Assembly: GCF_000344155.1 (NCBI RefSeq)
Contig: NZ_BAOQ01000037.1
Coordinates: 1 to 60,622 of the forward strand
Reading direction: 5' to 3'
Length of the DNA stretch: 60,622 nucleotides
Source of the DNA: Gordonia paraffinivorans NBRC 108238
GTDB taxonomy: Bacteria; Actinomycetota; Actinomycetes; Mycobacteriales; Mycobacteriaceae
Part shown: one piece after another, positions 28,680-38,700 of the stretch
Layout: each line of letters opens with the position of its first letter
Numbering within the stretch: position 1 is the stretch's first letter
Notes under the pieces: generated by a model
Databases searched by the model: none
What the model was told of the DNA's origin: nothing
Seen by the model: only the letters and a program-made list of their open reading frames with translations
Made by a program: the position numbers and the translations under genes

Positions 28680-28750
28680 CCTCGTGGCCGACAGACCCTC
28701 GGTGGACGGAGCCCTGTCGGCGGATGCCTGCCTGGATGATCGACGGCCCC

Positions 28751-29524
28751 TCAGACCGCTCCAGGGTATGCCGACCATCCCGGCACCGACGGCGCCGTCG
28801 GCCACGGTTGGTCGTCCTCCGTGGGCAGCCACCGCGGCAGGGCCGCCGGAGTCGTTGCGTCGCACGCCTTCTGATCCGCAGTCGGCGTCGGGTAGAGCGC
28901 GGCGAAATCGTAGCGCGAGGTGTACCAGCCGCCGAACACATCGGTGCCCGGAGTACGTTCCCCACCTCGGGGAGCGGCACTCGGTTCATCGCCGACCCGC
29001 CGGATGTCGATCTCCACCGGTCGGGGTGTGTCGAACCCGATGGCCCATCGCCCGGCGTGCTGTACCGACCGATACCCATGGCGGCACAGGATGATCCGCG
29101 TCCTGTCGACGTCGTCGACCCGGCGCAGCCCGGTGTAGAACGCGGTGCCGACCTGGCGTCGGTCCGGCGTCACCTCCGTCGGGTACGCCGTGATCATCTG
29201 GTCGATGTTCGACGGTGCCGCCTCGACGAATCCCGGGTATCCCCAGGCCGGAGATGCGCCCGCGGTGGCGAGTTCGAAGGATTCCACCCAGGCGCGGACG
29301 AACGTCCCTTCCGAGGACTGCGGGTCCAGGACCGGCGTCGACGGCCACCGGAAGGTGATGTCGAGGCCGGGTGGCATGTGTTCGTCCTGCACCGGGTGCG
29401 CCGAGTGGCGGGTGTACGGCTCGGACGATCCGACGAGCACTGTCAGCCCCAGCCCGCCTACGACCGCGGCGGCCACCGCTGCCGCCACCACCATGAGGAG
29501 TCGACGGCGGTGCGCTCGCGTCAT
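28751..29524 (-). CDS. Exported or membrane-anchored hypothetical protein
   Basis: Protein of 257 residues with a basic start (MTRAHRRR) and one hydrophobic helix at about 9-34 lacking an obvious cleavage site, so probably anchored with the C-terminal part outside. The outer domain contains FVRAWVESFELATAG and CRHGYRSV, resembling other uncharacterised secreted proteins of mycolata, but I do not recognise the family. The ATG at 29524 is preferred over GTG 29533 because AAGG sits about eight bases before it. Function unknown. Confidence 0.7.
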   Translation of the reverse strand: MTRAHRRRLLMVVAAAVAAAVVGGLGLTVLVGSSEPYTRHSAHPVQDEHMPPGLDITFRWPSTPVLDPQSSEGTFVRAWVESFELATAGASPAWGYPGFVEAAPSNIDQMITAYPTEVTPDRRQVGTAFYTGLRRVDDVDRTRIILCRHGYRSVQHAGRWAIGFDTPRPVEIDIRRVGDEPSAAPRGGERTPGTDVFGGWYTSRYDFAALYPTPTADQKACDATTPAALPRWLPTEDDQPWPTAPSVPGWSAYPGAV

Positions 29525-29897
29525 GCTGATCACCTTCTTCGGTGACGGGGCCTTCCGATGACCACATTTCTCGTGCTCACCCGATTCTTTTCTGCACCCT
29601 ATTCATCGTCGTGCGACAGATATGCCTTCTACAGGCAGCGGATCGGCGACGAGAAGGTCTCGAATCGGCAAAGGCGACGGGAGCGCTGACAGATTTCTCG
29701 TCGAACGACGCCGCAATTCCCTGGCACGAGTCCCCAGGCACCGGAGGCAACCGACGACGGGAATACGGATGTTCGCGACGAAGCGGAACGGCCGCACGGC
29801 TCCCGATAAGCCCTCCGACATCTTGTGGTTTCAGCTCTACGGGGCTCCTGGTCTCCATCTGTAATCGAACATGCATTCGATATGCAGAGCTTTGGGG
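29525..29897. other. AT-richer gene-free stretch
   Basis: About 370 bases with visibly lower GC and no convincing coding frame on either strand. The frames that are open lack third-position GC bias and family features. It ends with a LexA-like box just before the small gene at 29898. Possibly the remains of an inserted element. Confidence 0.5.
29865..29880 (+). promoter_or_regulatory. LexA (SOS) box-like sequence
   Basis: TCGAACATGCATTCGA matches the actinobacterial SOS box TCGAAC-N4-GTTCGA with one mismatch in the right arm. It lies 18-33 bases upstream of the ATG at 29898. Motif match only. Confidence 0.4.
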
Positions 29898-30326
29898 ATG
29901 AGCGTCGTGACCGACACCGTTGCAGTTGAAATTTCCGTTCATTCCGACGGACCCGCCGACGCCGCCGAAATTCTCGATTCGATTCACGGGCTCATCGACA
30001 GGCTTCTGCAGGCCGAGCTGACCCCGCTGACCGATGCGTGGAGTTTGCGGCCGCCGAAAACCGAGCGCGCCAGAAACCGTTTGGCGTTCGCCGGGGATCA
30101 GCAGGTGGTGGAGGTCGCCGACGGCGTGCCGCAGCCGGCAGACATCAGGACCGCGATTCGTCATACTGATTATTCGTCATACCGAATTGTCTCGATGTCC
30201 CGCGAAAGGACGCCATGGTCCCCGCCGCCGCGATCTTCGTCGGCTTCCTCCTCTCCAACATGGCCAGTCCGGTGTACCCGCTGTGGCAGGACGAACTCGG
30301 GTACTCGGCCGCGTTCACGACGGTGA
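29898..30326 (+). CDS. Small hypothetical protein overlapping the MFS start
   Basis: Open frame of 142 residues. The first 90 or so look coding (VAVEISVHSDGPADAAEILD, LIDRLLQAELTPLTDAWSL) with mixed third-position usage, less GC-biased than the neighbours. The last 37 overlap the well-supported MFS gene in another frame and look like shadow sequence, so the gene may really be a fragment whose 3' end was lost. No family recognised. A LexA-like box precedes it. Confidence 0.4.
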   Translation: MSVVTDTVAVEISVHSDGPADAAEILDSIHGLIDRLLQAELTPLTDAWSLRPPKTERARNRLAFAGDQQVVEVADGVPQPADIRTAIRHTDYSSYRIVSMSRERTPWSPPPRSSSASSSPTWPVRCTRCGRTNSGTRPRSRR

Positions 30327-31447
30327 TCTTCTCCGGCTACCCCGTCGGCGTGTTCGTGGGACTGCTGGGCCTCGGCCGACTCATCGACCGAATCGGGTGG
30401 GCGCGTGCGCTCGCCGCCGCGCTCGCCTGCTGCGTGATCGGGGCGTCGATCTTCGCCGCCGCGCCCAGCCCGTGGTGGCTGCTGGCCGCGCGGTTCGTCA
30501 GCGGCATCGCCGCGGGAATCTGCGCATCGTGCGGGGCGGCCGCGGTGACCGAGAGTTTCGAGCGCCGGGGCAGCAGGGCCGGCCCGTCCGTCGCCGGGCT
30601 GAGCATCTCCGCCGGTCTGGCCTGCGGTCCACTGTTGGGCGGCATCTTCGCGGACCTGCCGCTGTGGCCGACGCAGCTGATCTTCGTCATGGAAGCCGCG
30701 CTGGCCGCCGTGATCGGAGTCCTCGTGATCACCATGACGCGGTCGGGCGGGTCGGCCTCGCCGCGCCACCACGACGGCCACGCGCGCATACCCGACGACA
30801 CCCCCGCCGATCCCGAACGGCGTCGGCAGGTGTTGACCGCCGCGTGTGCACTCGCATTCTCCTCCGGCATCACGTGCGCGATCTACATGTCGATCGGTTC
30901 GGGATTCCTGCGCGACACGCTCGGCACCACGAGCACGACGGCCGCCGGACTTCTCGTCTTCCTGGTGTTCGCCTCGGCGGTCTCCGGGCAGCTGCTGTTC
31001 GCCCGCGCATCGTGGACAGCACAGGGCGGGACGGCGCTGGCCGTCGGAGCGATCGCCGCGGCCGCTCTTGTCGTCGGCGTGGCGACGTCGACCGCATGGG
31101 TGCTGTTCGTGTCCGCGTCGTTCTCCGGCGCGGCCCAGGGGCTGGCTCAGATCGCCGGTCTCTCGATGGTCCGTTCGGTGACGAACCTTGCGCGACTTCG
31201 CGGCGGGTACGCGCTCTTCAACGCCGTGTCGTATCTCGGAGGCGGCGGGAGCGTGCTCGTCGCCGGCGGTCTGCTGACCTTCACCGCGATGGGCACGACG
31301 ATGGTGATCCTCGCGGTGTCCGTCGGCGTGCTGACGGCGATGTCGGCGGTCATGCTCGCCACGCTCGTCAGGACGCGGAATCAGTCCGGGACGTCGATGT
31401 CGATCCCCGACGCGAGGTCGGAACACTCGACCTCGCGCACCTCATGA
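30215..31447 (+). CDS. MFS transporter
   Basis: Major facilitator protein of 410 residues with about 12 helices and a short central loop (HHDGHARIPDDTPADPERRR). The loop after helix 2 reads GLGRLIDRIGWAR, a form of the family's GxxxDRxGRR signature. The ATG follows GAAAGGA by five bases and begins almost directly with helix 1. Likely a drug or metabolite exporter. Its last 67 bases overlap the convergent nucleotidyltransferase gene. Confidence 0.85.
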   Translation: MVPAAAIFVGFLLSNMASPVYPLWQDELGYSAAFTTVIFSGYPVGVFVGLLGLGRLIDRIGWARALAAALACCVIGASIFAAAPSPWWLLAARFVSGIAAGICASCGAAAVTESFERRGSRAGPSVAGLSISAGLACGPLLGGIFADLPLWPTQLIFVMEAALAAVIGVLVITMTRSGGSASPRHHDGHARIPDDTPADPERRRQVLTAACALAFSSGITCAIYMSIGSGFLRDTLGTTSTTAAGLLVFLVFASAVSGQLLFARASWTAQGGTALAVGAIAAAALVVGVATSTAWVLFVSASFSGAAQGLAQIAGLSMVRSVTNLARLRGGYALFNAVSYLGGGGSVLVAGGLLTFTAMGTTMVILAVSVGVLTAMSAVMLATLVRTRNQSGTSMSIPDARSEHSTSRTS

Positions 31448-31971
31448 CCCCGCAGATACGGCTGCGCTCCCACGTCTCCCCCGATGACCTCGACCGCCGG
31501 CCGCAGATGATCGGCACCGAGGTACACCGGGTGCCCGGGCCTGCCGTCGAAGACTGCCCGGACCAGCGCATCCGCACGATGCCCGGCAGCGTCGAGAACC
31601 CGGCTCACCACCGCGCTGCCGACGTCCGGCGTGTCAACGGTGTGTAACAGGACGCTGTACCTCCCAGACCTCGCCAAAGCCTCACCGAGCATCGCAGCCA
31701 CCGAGTGCCCGACCCCCTTCGACCAGTCCTCGACGATCAGAGCAGAGGCCCCGCGGGGCGGCTCGACGATGGCCGCGCCCATCGCGACGACCACCTCGTC
31801 GCATCCGCCATCCCGCAGCGCCGCGACCGCCAGACCCAACCAATCACCGTCATGGGCAAGGATTTTCGGCTTCCCATAACGGCTGCCCGCTCCCGCGGCG
31901 AGGACCGCGCCCAGCACCTTGGCCCCGGGGGCTTCAGCGCTCGTCGAGTGGTCGATCGCGTCGTCGTGCAC
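31381..31971 (-). CDS. MocA/MobA-like nucleotidyltransferase
   Basis: NTP-transferase of 196 residues from the GTG at 31971. GAVLAAGAGSRYGKPKIL is the nucleotide-binding signature, and HTVDTPDVGSAVVSRVL holds the metal-binding Asp, followed by RPGHPVYLG as in MocA. MocA-type enzymes add CMP to molybdopterin for xanthine-dehydrogenase-family enzymes, which fits two molybdenum hydroxylase loci in this window. Against it, several related transferases have other substrates. Divergent from the purine permease gene. Confidence 0.82.
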   Translation of the reverse strand: MHDDAIDHSTSAEAPGAKVLGAVLAAGAGSRYGKPKILAHDGDWLGLAVAALRDGGCDEVVVAMGAAIVEPPRGASALIVEDWSKGVGHSVAAMLGEALARSGRYSVLLHTVDTPDVGSAVVSRVLDAAGHRADALVRAVFDGRPGHPVYLGADHLRPAVEVIGGDVGAQPYLRGHEVREVECSDLASGIDIDVPD

Positions 31972-32153
31972 GCACCCACTCTTCCCTACCCGCGTCCACC
32001 GACGCCAGGTAAACGCTTGTGAAATCTTCGGTCCCCGACGAGCGGACCGCGCCGCACGGCACCACCATTTACCCTGCCGGGCCGACTCGGGAACGAGTCG
32101 CGGAATCGAGCCGCACCGATCGGGACGGTCGGTGGGGAGGGGATGAGGCAGCG

Positions 32154-34133
32154 ATGGCCACCGACGCAGCATCCGCGGGTCAGAAGCGGAAGAAGAAGGT
32201 CCACCCCGTCGACCAGGTACCCCCGGTCGGCAAGATGATCACGCTCGGCGTGCAGCACGTCGTGGCGTTCTACGCCGGCGCGGTGCTGGTGCCGCTGCTC
32301 ATCGCCCGGGCCATCGACCTCGATTCCGAGGCGCTGACGATGCTCATCACCGCCGACCTGTTCACCTGCGGCATCGCGTCGCTGTTGCAGGCGGTCGGCA
32401 TCTGGAAGATCGGCGTCCGGCTTCCCCTTCTCCAGGGCATCACGTTCGCCACCCTCGCACCGGTCATCAAGATCGCCAACGACCACGGCGGCGGCCGCGT
32501 CGGCCTGCAGACCGTCTACGGCGCGGTCATCGCCGCGGGCCTGTTCACGTTCCTGATCGCGCCGTTCTTCGCGAAGCTCATCCGCTTCCTGCCGCCGGTG
32601 GTGACCGGCACCCTCATCGCGATCATCGGCATCTGCCTCATCCCGGTGGGCGCGGGCGACGCCGTCAGCGACCCGGACACCCACATCCACGACAGCTCCA
32701 ACCCGAGGTGGGTCCTCTACGCGCTCGGCACCATCGTGCTCATCGTGCTCATGCAACGGTTCCTACGCGGATTCATGGGCACGATCGCGGTATTGCTGGG
32801 TCTGGTCATCGGCACCGCCGTGGCGTGGCTCCTGGGCGACACCGGGTTCGAGATCGTCGGCGAGGCGTCCTGGGTCGGCTTCACCCCGCCGTTCGCGTTC
32901 GGCTGGCCCCGCTTCGACATCGTCGCCATCGTCTCGCTGATCGTGGTGCTGCTGGTGGTGGCCGTGGAGTCGACCGGATCGGTGTTCGCGACCGGAGAGA
33001 TCGTCGGCAAGCGCATCAAGAAGGAGGACATCGCCGCCACCGTCCGCGCCGACGGTCTGGCCACGATGATCGGCGGCTCGTTCAACTCGTTCCCATACAC
33101 CGCGTTCTCCGAGAACGTCGGCCTGGTCCGGCTGACGGGGGTCAAGAGCCGCTGGGTGGTCGCCGCAGCCGGCGTCATCATGATCCTGCTCGGTCTGCTG
33201 CCGAAGGTCGCCAAGATCGTCGAGTGCATCCCCGCGCCGGTGCTCGGCGGCGCCGCGTTGATCATGTTCGCGACCGTCGCCGTCGTCGGCATCCAGATGC
33301 TGACCTCGGTCGACTTCACCGACCACCGCAACCTGATCATCGCGGCCACCTCCCTGGCGGTGGCGCTGTACGTCCAGTTCTCGCAGTCGTCGGGCCCCTC
33401 GCAGGTCATCGACGTCGACGGCAACGTCGTCGACACCCCGGCCACCCCGGGCGTCGACCAGGCGATGCCGAACATCTTCCTGCAGATCCCGTTCTCGACG
33501 GGCATCACGATGGGTGCGATCACCGCGATCCTGTTGAACCTCTTGTTCTTCCACGTCGGAAGAAAGGGTCCGGCCGTTGCCGGCGCGGGGTCGATCACCC
33601 TCGACGAGGTGAACGAGATGTCGCTGGAGAAGTTCCGCGAGACCTTCGGCCATGTCGTGCAGGACGTCGACTGGGTCCTCGACCGCGCCTACGCGCAGCG
33701 GCCGTTCGAGGATGTGCACGATCTGCGCAGCGCCTTCCAGGAGGCGATGCTCACCGGCAACGACGCCGAGCAGCTCGAGCTCATCCAGGCCTTCCCGGAT
33801 CTCGGGGCGGAGGACGAGTCGGGCGAGATGGCCGCCGTCGACCATGTGGCGCTCTCGCAGCTCGACGAGGCCGAGCACCAGAACGTCGTCGATCTCGCGA
33901 CCGCGTATCGCGAGCACTTCGGTTTCCCGCTCGTCATCTGCGCCCGCGAGGCCGAACGCTACGACCGCGTGCTGCGCAACGGCTGGTCGCGCATGGACAA
34001 CTCGGAGAGCAGCGAGAAGTCGTTCGCGCTCATCGAGATCGCGAAGATCGCGAACCACCGGTTCGACGATCTCGTCGCCGACGCCAACCCGCTCACGTCC
34101 GCCCGGTTCGGCCGCCGGCCGGAACTCTCCTAG
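32154..34133 (+). CDS. NCS2 purine permease fused to an OHCU-decarboxylase-like domain
   Basis: Fusion of 659 residues. Residues 20 to about 475 are a nucleobase:cation symporter-2 permease with some 14 helices; VESTGSVFATGEIVGKRI and GGSFNSFPYTAFSENVGLVR are the substrate and NCS2-signature regions, typical of xanthine/uric acid carriers. Residues about 480-650 resemble OHCU decarboxylase (FRETFGHVVQDVDWVLDRAY, FGFPLVICARE). The catalytic His of the HPDL motif is Phe 547 here (AFPDL), so the fused domain is probably inactive. The ATG at 32154 is used. First gene of a purine degradation operon with uraD and uraH. Confidence 0.9.
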   Translation: MATDAASAGQKRKKKVHPVDQVPPVGKMITLGVQHVVAFYAGAVLVPLLIARAIDLDSEALTMLITADLFTCGIASLLQAVGIWKIGVRLPLLQGITFATLAPVIKIANDHGGGRVGLQTVYGAVIAAGLFTFLIAPFFAKLIRFLPPVVTGTLIAIIGICLIPVGAGDAVSDPDTHIHDSSNPRWVLYALGTIVLIVLMQRFLRGFMGTIAVLLGLVIGTAVAWLLGDTGFEIVGEASWVGFTPPFAFGWPRFDIVAIVSLIVVLLVVAVESTGSVFATGEIVGKRIKKEDIAATVRADGLATMIGGSFNSFPYTAFSENVGLVRLTGVKSRWVVAAAGVIMILLGLLPKVAKIVECIPAPVLGGAALIMFATVAVVGIQMLTSVDFTDHRNLIIAATSLAVALYVQFSQSSGPSQVIDVDGNVVDTPATPGVDQAMPNIFLQIPFSTGITMGAITAILLNLLFFHVGRKGPAVAGAGSITLDEVNEMSLEKFRETFGHVVQDVDWVLDRAYAQRPFEDVHDLRSAFQEAMLTGNDAEQLELIQAFPDLGAEDESGEMAAVDHVALSQLDEAEHQNVVDLATAYREHFGFPLVICAREAERYDRVLRNGWSRMDNSESSEKSFALIEIAKIANHRFDDLVADANPLTSARFGRRPELS

Positions 34134-34142
34134 GCTGAGCGC

Positions 34143-34685
34143 GTGCGACGAGTCGACTGGCGTGGAGTCCTCAGCTTCAACGAGCTGACCGAGAAGCAGG
34201 CGATCGCAGCGCTGTACGAGTGCTGCAGTTCGACGATCTGGGCACTACGCGTCGCCCGGGCCCGGCCTTTCGCCGACGAGGAAGCCGTCCTCGAATACGC
34301 CGACCTCATCCTCGCCGAGCTCACCGAGTCCGACCTCGACGAGGCGCTCGCCGGGCACCCCCGCATCGGGGACCGCCCGGACAACGCGTCGTCGGCGCGC
34401 GAGCAGTCGGGAGTGACCGGCGCGGACGCCGCCGTCCTCGAGGACCTGAAGAAGTACAACAAGGAGTACGAGGACAAGTTCGGGCACGTCTATCTCGTCT
34501 TCGCCAACGGCCGCCCGGCCGAAGAACTCCTCGCAATCCTCGAGGAACGCCTGCGCAACGACCCCGAGACCGAACGCCGGGTGATGCGGATGGAGCTCGC
34601 CAAGATCAACCGCAGCCGCCTGAAACGTATGCTGGCACCGGCAGTACGAACTGACGAACCCGACGCCGGAGGTGCCCGCGGATGA
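34143..34685 (+). CDS. uraD: OHCU decarboxylase UraD
   Basis: 2-oxo-4-hydroxy-4-carboxy-5-ureidoimidazoline decarboxylase, 180 residues, the last enzyme of urate to S-allantoin. The catalytic His 72 is kept in AGHPRIGD, and the FGHVYLVFANGRPAEELL segment matches the family. The GTG at 34143 starts nine bases after the permease stop, and the stop overlaps uraH (ATGA). This is the active copy, in contrast to the degenerate domain fused to the permease. Confidence 0.93.
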   Translation: MRRVDWRGVLSFNELTEKQAIAALYECCSSTIWALRVARARPFADEEAVLEYADLILAELTESDLDEALAGHPRIGDRPDNASSAREQSGVTGADAAVLEDLKKYNKEYEDKFGHVYLVFANGRPAEELLAILEERLRNDPETERRVMRMELAKINRSRLKRMLAPAVRTDEPDAGGARG

Positions 34686-35008
34686 CCGGTCTGTCCACCC
34701 ATGTACTCGACGCGACGTCGGGCTCGCCCGCGGTCGGGGTCGAGGTCTCGCTCCAGGACGCATCCGGCACCGAACTGTCCTCGGGCCGAACGGATTCGGA
34801 CGGACGGATCGGGCAGGTCAACGACGAGCCCCTCGTCCCCGGCATCTACCACCTGGTCTTCGACACCGGCAACTGGTTCGCCGACAACGACGTCAAGGGC
34901 TTCTACCCCGAGGTGGACATCTGCTTCGAGGTCGACGATCCGGATGGGCACTATCACGTCCCGGTCCTGCTGAGCCCGTTCGCGTATTCGACGTATCGGG
35001 GCAGCTGA
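34682..35008 (+). CDS. uraH: 5-hydroxyisourate hydrolase UraH
   Basis: Transthyretin-related enzyme of 108 residues that opens 5-hydroxyisourate to OHCU. It has the N-terminal LSTHVLDATSGSPA with the active-site His, the Arg-containing SGRTDSDGRIG, the second His in HYHVPVLLSPFAYSTY, and the diagnostic C-terminal YRGS. Starts inside the uraD stop. Confidence 0.96.
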   Translation: MTGLSTHVLDATSGSPAVGVEVSLQDASGTELSSGRTDSDGRIGQVNDEPLVPGIYHLVFDTGNWFADNDVKGFYPEVDICFEVDDPDGHYHVPVLLSPFAYSTYRGS

Positions 35009-35013
35009 GCGGC

Positions 35014-35634
35014 GTGTCCGTCGCCGACGCGATCGATTCGCTGCTCGCCGGGACCGATGCCCGCGTGATCGTCGGCATCACCGGGCCACCCGGCGCCGGC
35101 AAGACGACGCTCGCGCGATCCCTCGTCGAGGGCTTCTCGACGCGACTCGCCGACGCCGGGGTCGGATACGTCCCGATGGACGGGTTCCACCTGTCGAACG
35201 CGATACTCGAAAGGCTCGGCCGCCGGCACCGGAAGGGCGCGCCCGACACCTTCGACGCCGCCGGGTTCGTCGCGGTCCTGCGTCGGGTGGCCGATGCCGA
35301 TCACGACGTCTACGCGCCCGATTTCGACCACACGGCCGGCGAACCGATCGCCGGGTCGCTCCTCGTCCCGGCCTCCGCGCGGCTCGTCGTCGTCGAGGGC
35401 AACTATCTCGGACTCGACGCTCCCCACTGGCGTGAGGTGCGACCCCTCCTGGACCTGCTGGTCCACGTCGACGCCGACACCGCGATCCGCGGCGAGCGAC
35501 TGCTGAGGCGACACGTGGCGGCCGGGAAGACCGGGGCGCAGGCGCGTGCATGGATCGAGTCGGTCGACGAGCCGAACGCGGCGCTCGTCGCGCAGACCCG
35601 CGTACGGGCCGAGGTCGTCGTCGACAACAGCTAG
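35014..35634 (+). CDS. P-loop nucleoside/nucleotide kinase family protein
   Basis: Kinase of 206 residues from a GTG five bases after uraH. Walker A is GITGPPGAGKTTLARSL; PMDGFHLSN and the lid-type RGERLLRRHVAAG resemble the uridine kinase/pantothenate kinase branch. Its place directly in the ureide operon suggests a nucleoside or sugar substrate linked to purine salvage, but nothing in the sequence fixes it. In related operons a urate oxidase is often found about here. Confidence 0.85.
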   Translation: MSVADAIDSLLAGTDARVIVGITGPPGAGKTTLARSLVEGFSTRLADAGVGYVPMDGFHLSNAILERLGRRHRKGAPDTFDAAGFVAVLRRVADADHDVYAPDFDHTAGEPIAGSLLVPASARLVVVEGNYLGLDAPHWREVRPLLDLLVHVDADTAIRGERLLRRHVAAGKTGAQARAWIESVDEPNAALVAQTRVRAEVVVDNS

Positions 35635-35723
35635 GCAGCAGCCGTTTCCGACGACGCCGGCTTCCAGCCGCTGATCGGGTCCGAGGAGCGGAAGACAAGC
35701 CTCGCCGCGGGAACCGAACCGTC

Positions 35724-38700
35724 TCAGCCGATCTCGATCAGCAGATCTCCCGGCGCGACCTGCGTGACGGGTCCGATGGCGACGCGCGTGACCTTTCCTG
35801 CGACCGGCGCGGTGATCGCGGCCTCCATCTTCATGGCCTCGATGGTGCCGATGGCGGCGCCCGCCGCGACCTTGTCGCCGACGCCGACCGACAGCGAGAC
35901 GACGCCCGCGAACGGCGCACCCACGTGGTGCGGGTTGGAACGGTCGGCCTTCTCGGCGGAGGCGACCGTCGAATCGACGCTGCGGTCGCGGACCGCGATC
36001 GGACGCAACTGGCCGTTGAGCACGCACATCACGGTGCGCATGCCCTTCTCGTCGGCGTCGCTGATCGCCTCGAGACCGATCATCAACTCGACCCCGGGCT
36101 CGAGCGACACCCGGTGTTCCTCGCCGTACCGCAGGCCGTAGAAGAACTGGTTGGCCGTCAGCCTCGAGGTGTCGCCGTACGTCTCGAAGTGCTCCTCGAA
36201 TTCCTTTGTGGGACCGGGGAACAGCAGATGGTTGAGCCGGACCTGCCGTTCACGGCCGGGCTTGTCGAGGATCGCCTCGTCGTCGGCGGTCAGCTCGGCG
36301 ACCGGCGGGGCCGCCGCCCGCCCCTTCAGCGCGAGGCTGCGCAGCGGTTCCGGCCAGCCGCCCGGCGGGTCGCCGAGTTCGCCGCGCAGGAAGCCGATGA
36401 CCGAGTCGGGGATGTCGTAGGCCGACGGGTCGGCGGCGAAGTCGGCGGCGGTGATCCCGCGGCCGACCAGCGCCAGGGCGAGGTCGCCGACGACCTTCGA
36501 CGACGGGGTGACCTTGACCAGGCGTCCCAGGATGCGGTCGGCGTCGGCGTAGGCCTGCTCGACGGCCTCGAAGCGGTTGCCCAGCCCCAGCGCGATCGCC
36601 TGCTGGCGCAGGTTCGACAGCTGTCCGCCCGGGATCTCGTGGGAGTACACGCGCCCGGTCGGCGCCGGAATCCCGGATTCGAAGGGCGCGTACACCTTTC
36701 GCAGGGCTTCCCAGTAGGGCTCGAGGTCGCAGACCCTCCCCAGGTCCAGGCCGGTGTCGCGGTCGGTGTGCGCGGCGGCGGCGACGATGGCCGACAGCGG
36801 CGGCTGGCTGGTGGTTCCGGCGAGCGCGGCCGACGCACCGTCGACCGCGTCCGCGCCGGCCTCCCAGGCGGCGAGGTACGTCGCCAGCTGCCCGCCCGGC
36901 GTGTCGTGGGTGTGCACGTGGATCGGGAGGTCGAAGTTCTTCCGCAGAGCCGACACCAGCTTCGAGGCCGCCGGCGCGCGCAGCAGGCCGGCCATGTCCT
37001 TGATCGCCAGGACATGCGCACCGGCGGAGACGATCTCCTCCGCCAGCCGCAGGTAGTAGTCGAGGGTGTAGAGATCCTCCGCCGGGTCCATCAGATCGCC
37101 CGTGTAGCTCATGGCCACCTCGGCCACCGCCCGACCGGTCTCGCGGACCGCGTCGATCGCCGGTCGCATCGCGTCGACGTTGTTGAGCGCGTCGAAGATG
37201 CGGAAGATGTCGATGCCCACGTCGGTCGCCTCCGCCACGAACGCGGTGGTCACCTTCGTCGGGTACGGCGTGTACCCGACCGTGTTGGCGCCGCGCAGCA
37301 GCATCTGCAGGCAGATGTTCGGGATGGCCTCGCGCAACTGCGCCAACCGATCCCACGGGTCCTCCTTCAGGAACCGCAGCGCCACATCGTAGGTCGCGCC
37401 ACCCCAGCACTCCACCGACAGCAGCTCGGGCGTCAGCGCGGCGACATACGGCGCCACCGTGACCAATCCGGTCGTGCGGACCCGGGTGGCCAGCAACGAC
37501 TGATGCGCGTCACGGAATGTGGTGTCGGTGATGCCCAGGCGCGGGTTCTCCCGAAGATCACGCGCGAAACCCTCCGGGCCGAGCGCCAGCAGACGCTGCC
37601 GCGACCCGTCCGGCGGCGACGCCAGCAACGCCCTCTCCACCAGGGGCAGCTTGTCGCGCGGATAGACGGTGGTCGGACGCTCGCCGTGCGGCTTGTTGAC
37701 CGTCACGTCGGCCAGGTAGGCGAGGATCTTGGAGCCGCGGTCGGCCGAGGACCGCGACGTCAGCAGCCCGGGACGCTCGTCGATGAACGACGTGGTGATG
37801 CGCCCGGCCCGGAAGTCCGGGTCGTCGAGCACCGCCTGCAGGAACGGGATGTTCGTGGCCACGCCCCGGATGCGGAACTCCGCCACCGCTCGACGCGCCC
37901 GTCGCACCGCCGTCGGGAAATCCCGTCCGCGACAGGTCAGCTTCACCAGCATCGAGTCGAAGTGCCCGCTGACCTCCGCGCCGAGGTTCGCGCCGCCGTC
38001 CAGGCGCACGCCCGCGCCGCCCGGGCTGCGGTAGCCGGTGATCCGGCCGACGTCGGGCCGGAATCCGTTCGCCGGGTCCTCGGTGGTGATGCGGCATTGC
38101 AGGGCCGCACCGCGAATCCGGATCGACTCCTGCGACAGTCCCAGGTCCGCCAACGTCTCACCGGCCGCGATGCGCAGCTGCGAGCTGACCAGGTCGACGT
38201 CGGTGATCTCCTCGGTCACCGTGTGCTCCACCTGGATGCGCGGGTTCATCTCGATGAACACGTGCCTGCCCTGGTGGTCGAGGAGGAACTCGACGGTGCC
38301 CGCACACGAGTAGCCGATGTGTTTCGCGAAGGCGACGGCATCCGCGCAGATCTTCTCGCGCAGCTCGTCCGGCAGGTTCGGCGCGGGCGCCAGCTCGATC
38401 ACCTTCTGGTGGCGACGCTGCAGACTGCAGTCGCGCTCGTACAGGTGGATGACGTCGCCGTCATCGTCGGCGAGGATCTGCACCTCGATGTGCCGCGGAT
38501 CGACCACCGCCTGTTCCAGGAACACCGTCGGGTCGCCGAAGGCGGCGTCGGCCTCGCGCGACGCCGCGGCGATCGCCTCGGGCAGATCGGCCGGCTCGTC
38601 GACCCTGCGCATGCCGCGGCCGCCCCCGCCGGCGACGGCCTTCACGAACACGGGGAACCGCATGTCGGCCGCCGCGGCGAGGAGCTCGGTGGGATCGGCC

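Noticed and set aside
29577..30164. A 195-codon open frame on the minus strand in the AT-richer patch
   Set aside because: No family-like sequence, no ribosome site, and it runs against the more plausible small plus-strand frame.
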